Positions 63,054 to 64,000 of a stretch of 64,000 nucleotides of DNA are shown piece by piece. Under the pieces are notes generated by a model. The model was not told the origin of the DNA. It made no database searches and saw only the letters and a program-made list of their open reading frames with translations. The stretch covers positions 1-64,000 of the forward strand of contig NZ_JADYUF010000014.1 in NCBI RefSeq assembly GCF_021531655.1. The letters are read 5' to 3'. Numbering within the stretch: the stretch's first letter is position 1; each line of letters opens with the position of its first letter. The position numbers were made by a program, and so were the translations under genes. This DNA comes from Leyella stercorea. Its GTDB lineage: Bacteria > Bacteroidota > Bacteroidia > Bacteroidales > Bacteroidaceae.

Positions 63054-64000
63054 GTGAAAAAATCTATATACTTATTTGTGCTGTTGTCTGTCTTTTCTGT
63101 AGGCTCATTTGCGCAAAAAATCACCTTGGGTTCGTGCATTACTCATGATGGCGGACAGTACAAGGGTCAGATGCAGGCAGGAAAGCCGCAAGGCAAGGGT
63201 AGTACTGTTTTTAAGAATGGTGATATATTCGAAGGCGAATATGTCAAGGGCAAACGCCAAGGACAAGGTATTTATACATTTTCCGACGGTGAGAAGTACG
63301 AAGGCGAGTGGTTTCAAGACCAACAGCACGGCTTTGGCACATTCTGGTTTATGAACAACAACCGCTATAAGGGAATGTGGTATCGTGATTATCAGCATGG
63401 TCATGGTGTGATGTACTATTATAATGGTGATATTTACGATGGCAACTGGCAGAAAGACAAGCGCCAGGGCAAGGGAAAATACACATTCGCAAGCGGTGCC
63501 TACTACGACGGCAACTGGAATAACGACCAGAAGTCGGGCAAAGGTTTCTTTGCATGGAACGACGGAACCACTTACGACGGAATGTGGCTCAACAATCAGC
63601 GCTCGGGTAAGGGTACAAACAAGTATGCCGATGGCGATGTATATACTGGCGATTGGCTCAACGACATACAGAATGGCAAGGGCGTGTATCGCTTCCAGAA
63701 CGGCGACGTTTATGAGGGCGATTACGTACAGGGCGAGCGTACTGGCGAGGGTATATTCAAGTATAAGAACGGCGATAAATATACAGGTCATTTCAACGAA
63801 GGTGACAAGGATGGCATGGGTACTTTCCTTTGGAAAAATGGCGATATGTATGTAGGTATGTGGAAGAACGACCGCCAGAACGGACATGGCAAACTTGTCA
63901 AGAAGAACGGTGATGTCTTCGATGGCGAATTCAAGAACGGCAAGATAAATGGCCAGGTTATAATCCACTTTTCTGACGGCTCTAAATTCAAGGGTATGTA
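63054..64000 (+). CDS. Secreted MORN-repeat protein, 3' end outside window
   Basis: The frame opens at GTG 63054 (an in-frame TGA at 63045 rules out an earlier start) and runs without stop to the window end, at least 315 aa. Signal peptide: two Lys, a hydrophobic core, then SVGSFAQ. The rest is a run of about 12 MORN units of 23 residues, with repeats such as GDIYDGNWQKDKRQGKGKY, GDVYEGDYVQGERTGEG and GDMYVGMWKNDRQNGHG. MORN repeats bind lipids or other proteins as elongated beta sheets. An exported pure MORN protein is frequent in Bacteroidetes and of unknown role. The antisense frame covering this region is a shadow. Confidence 0.92.
   Translation, partial: MKKSIYLFVLLSVFSVGSFAQKITLGSCITHDGGQYKGQMQAGKPQGKGSTVFKNGDIFEGEYVKGKRQGQGIYTFSDGEKYEGEWFQDQQHGFGTFWFMNNNRYKGMWYRDYQHGHGVMYYYNGDIYDGNWQKDKRQGKGKYTFASGAYYDGNWNNDQKSGKGFFAWNDGTTYDGMWLNNQRSGKGTNKYADGDVYTGDWLNDIQNGKGVYRFQNGDVYEGDYVQGERTGEGIFKYKNGDKYTGHFNEGDKDGMGTFLWKNGDMYVGMWKNDRQNGHGKLVKKNGDVFDGEFKNGKINGQVIIHFSDGSKFKGM

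Noticed and set aside
63105..63968. 287-aa antisense frame over the MORN gene
   Set aside because: The plus strand gives a clean signal peptide and regular 23-residue repeats. The antisense frame reflects the repeat periodicity only.

Overview
The window reads as a contiguous chromosome segment of a member of the Bacteroidales, most likely Prevotella-like (Prevotellaceae). Evidence: the recurring Bacteroidota -7 promoter motif TAnnTTTG, found upstream of many genes on both strands; an lpxC-fabZ fusion; a pyrophosphate-dependent phosphofructokinase; a gyrA followed by TPR genes; a FeoB-associated Cys-rich protein; and an RNase P RNA driven by a TAACTTTG promoter. The genus is inferred from gene content, not from a database search.

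Region 1 (1-6.5 kb) follows the 3' end of a 5S rRNA gene and its terminator. It begins with a fimbrillin-like lipoprotein, then a visibly AT-richer accessory island. The island holds a group II intron-like RNA relic between two copies of a promoter/operator-like repeat, a 73-aa unknown protein, a 56-aa zinc-ribbon protein, and three overlapping lipoprotein genes. The last of these carries a C-terminal WHH-type HNH/Endo VII nuclease domain. After it come a second zinc-ribbon protein, a uracil-DNA-glycosylase-like protein with a Cys cluster, and the broken C-terminal end of a DUF234-type ATPase. The three-gene lipoprotein/nuclease operon is the best candidate here for an undescribed system.

Region 2 (6.5-15.6 kb) has a UDP-sugar dehydrogenase with in-frame insertions and a divergent threonine-catabolic pair (kbl, NAD-dependent threonine dehydrogenase). 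It also has a decayed type I restriction locus beside a tRNA-Cys gene: hsdR frameshifted in its Walker A motif, hsdM intact, hsdS absent, and a truncated DUF1016 gene.

Region 3 (15.6-39.5 kb) is mostly housekeeping: pyrB-pyrI-glyA, a class A PBP with prmA, a GH25 lysozyme, pfp, an acyltransferase, a large amidase/golvesin/FnIII surface protein, a YgiQ radical SAM protein, aroC, a SlyD-like isomerase, an M48 lipoprotein, rnpB, and umuDC with GNAT and DUF5715 neighbours. Several intergenic repeat families lie between them.

Region 4 (39.5-64 kb) runs phoH, purC, a menG/ubiE-type methyltransferase, aroE, purM, prfA, pyrF, then lipid A genes lpxD, lpxC-fabZ and lpxA, then miaA and a second class A PBP. 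On the minus strand are gyrA and two TPR proteins. The end carries ferritin, a Cys-rich porin-like protein, a thioredoxin-like lipoprotein, a YihY/BrkB membrane protein, and a secreted MORN-repeat protein running off the window.

The core genes together cover de novo pyrimidine and purine steps, the shikimate pathway, lipid A and peptidoglycan assembly, and translation termination and tRNA modification. Coordinates of promoters, hairpins and small genes were read by eye. No homology search was run.
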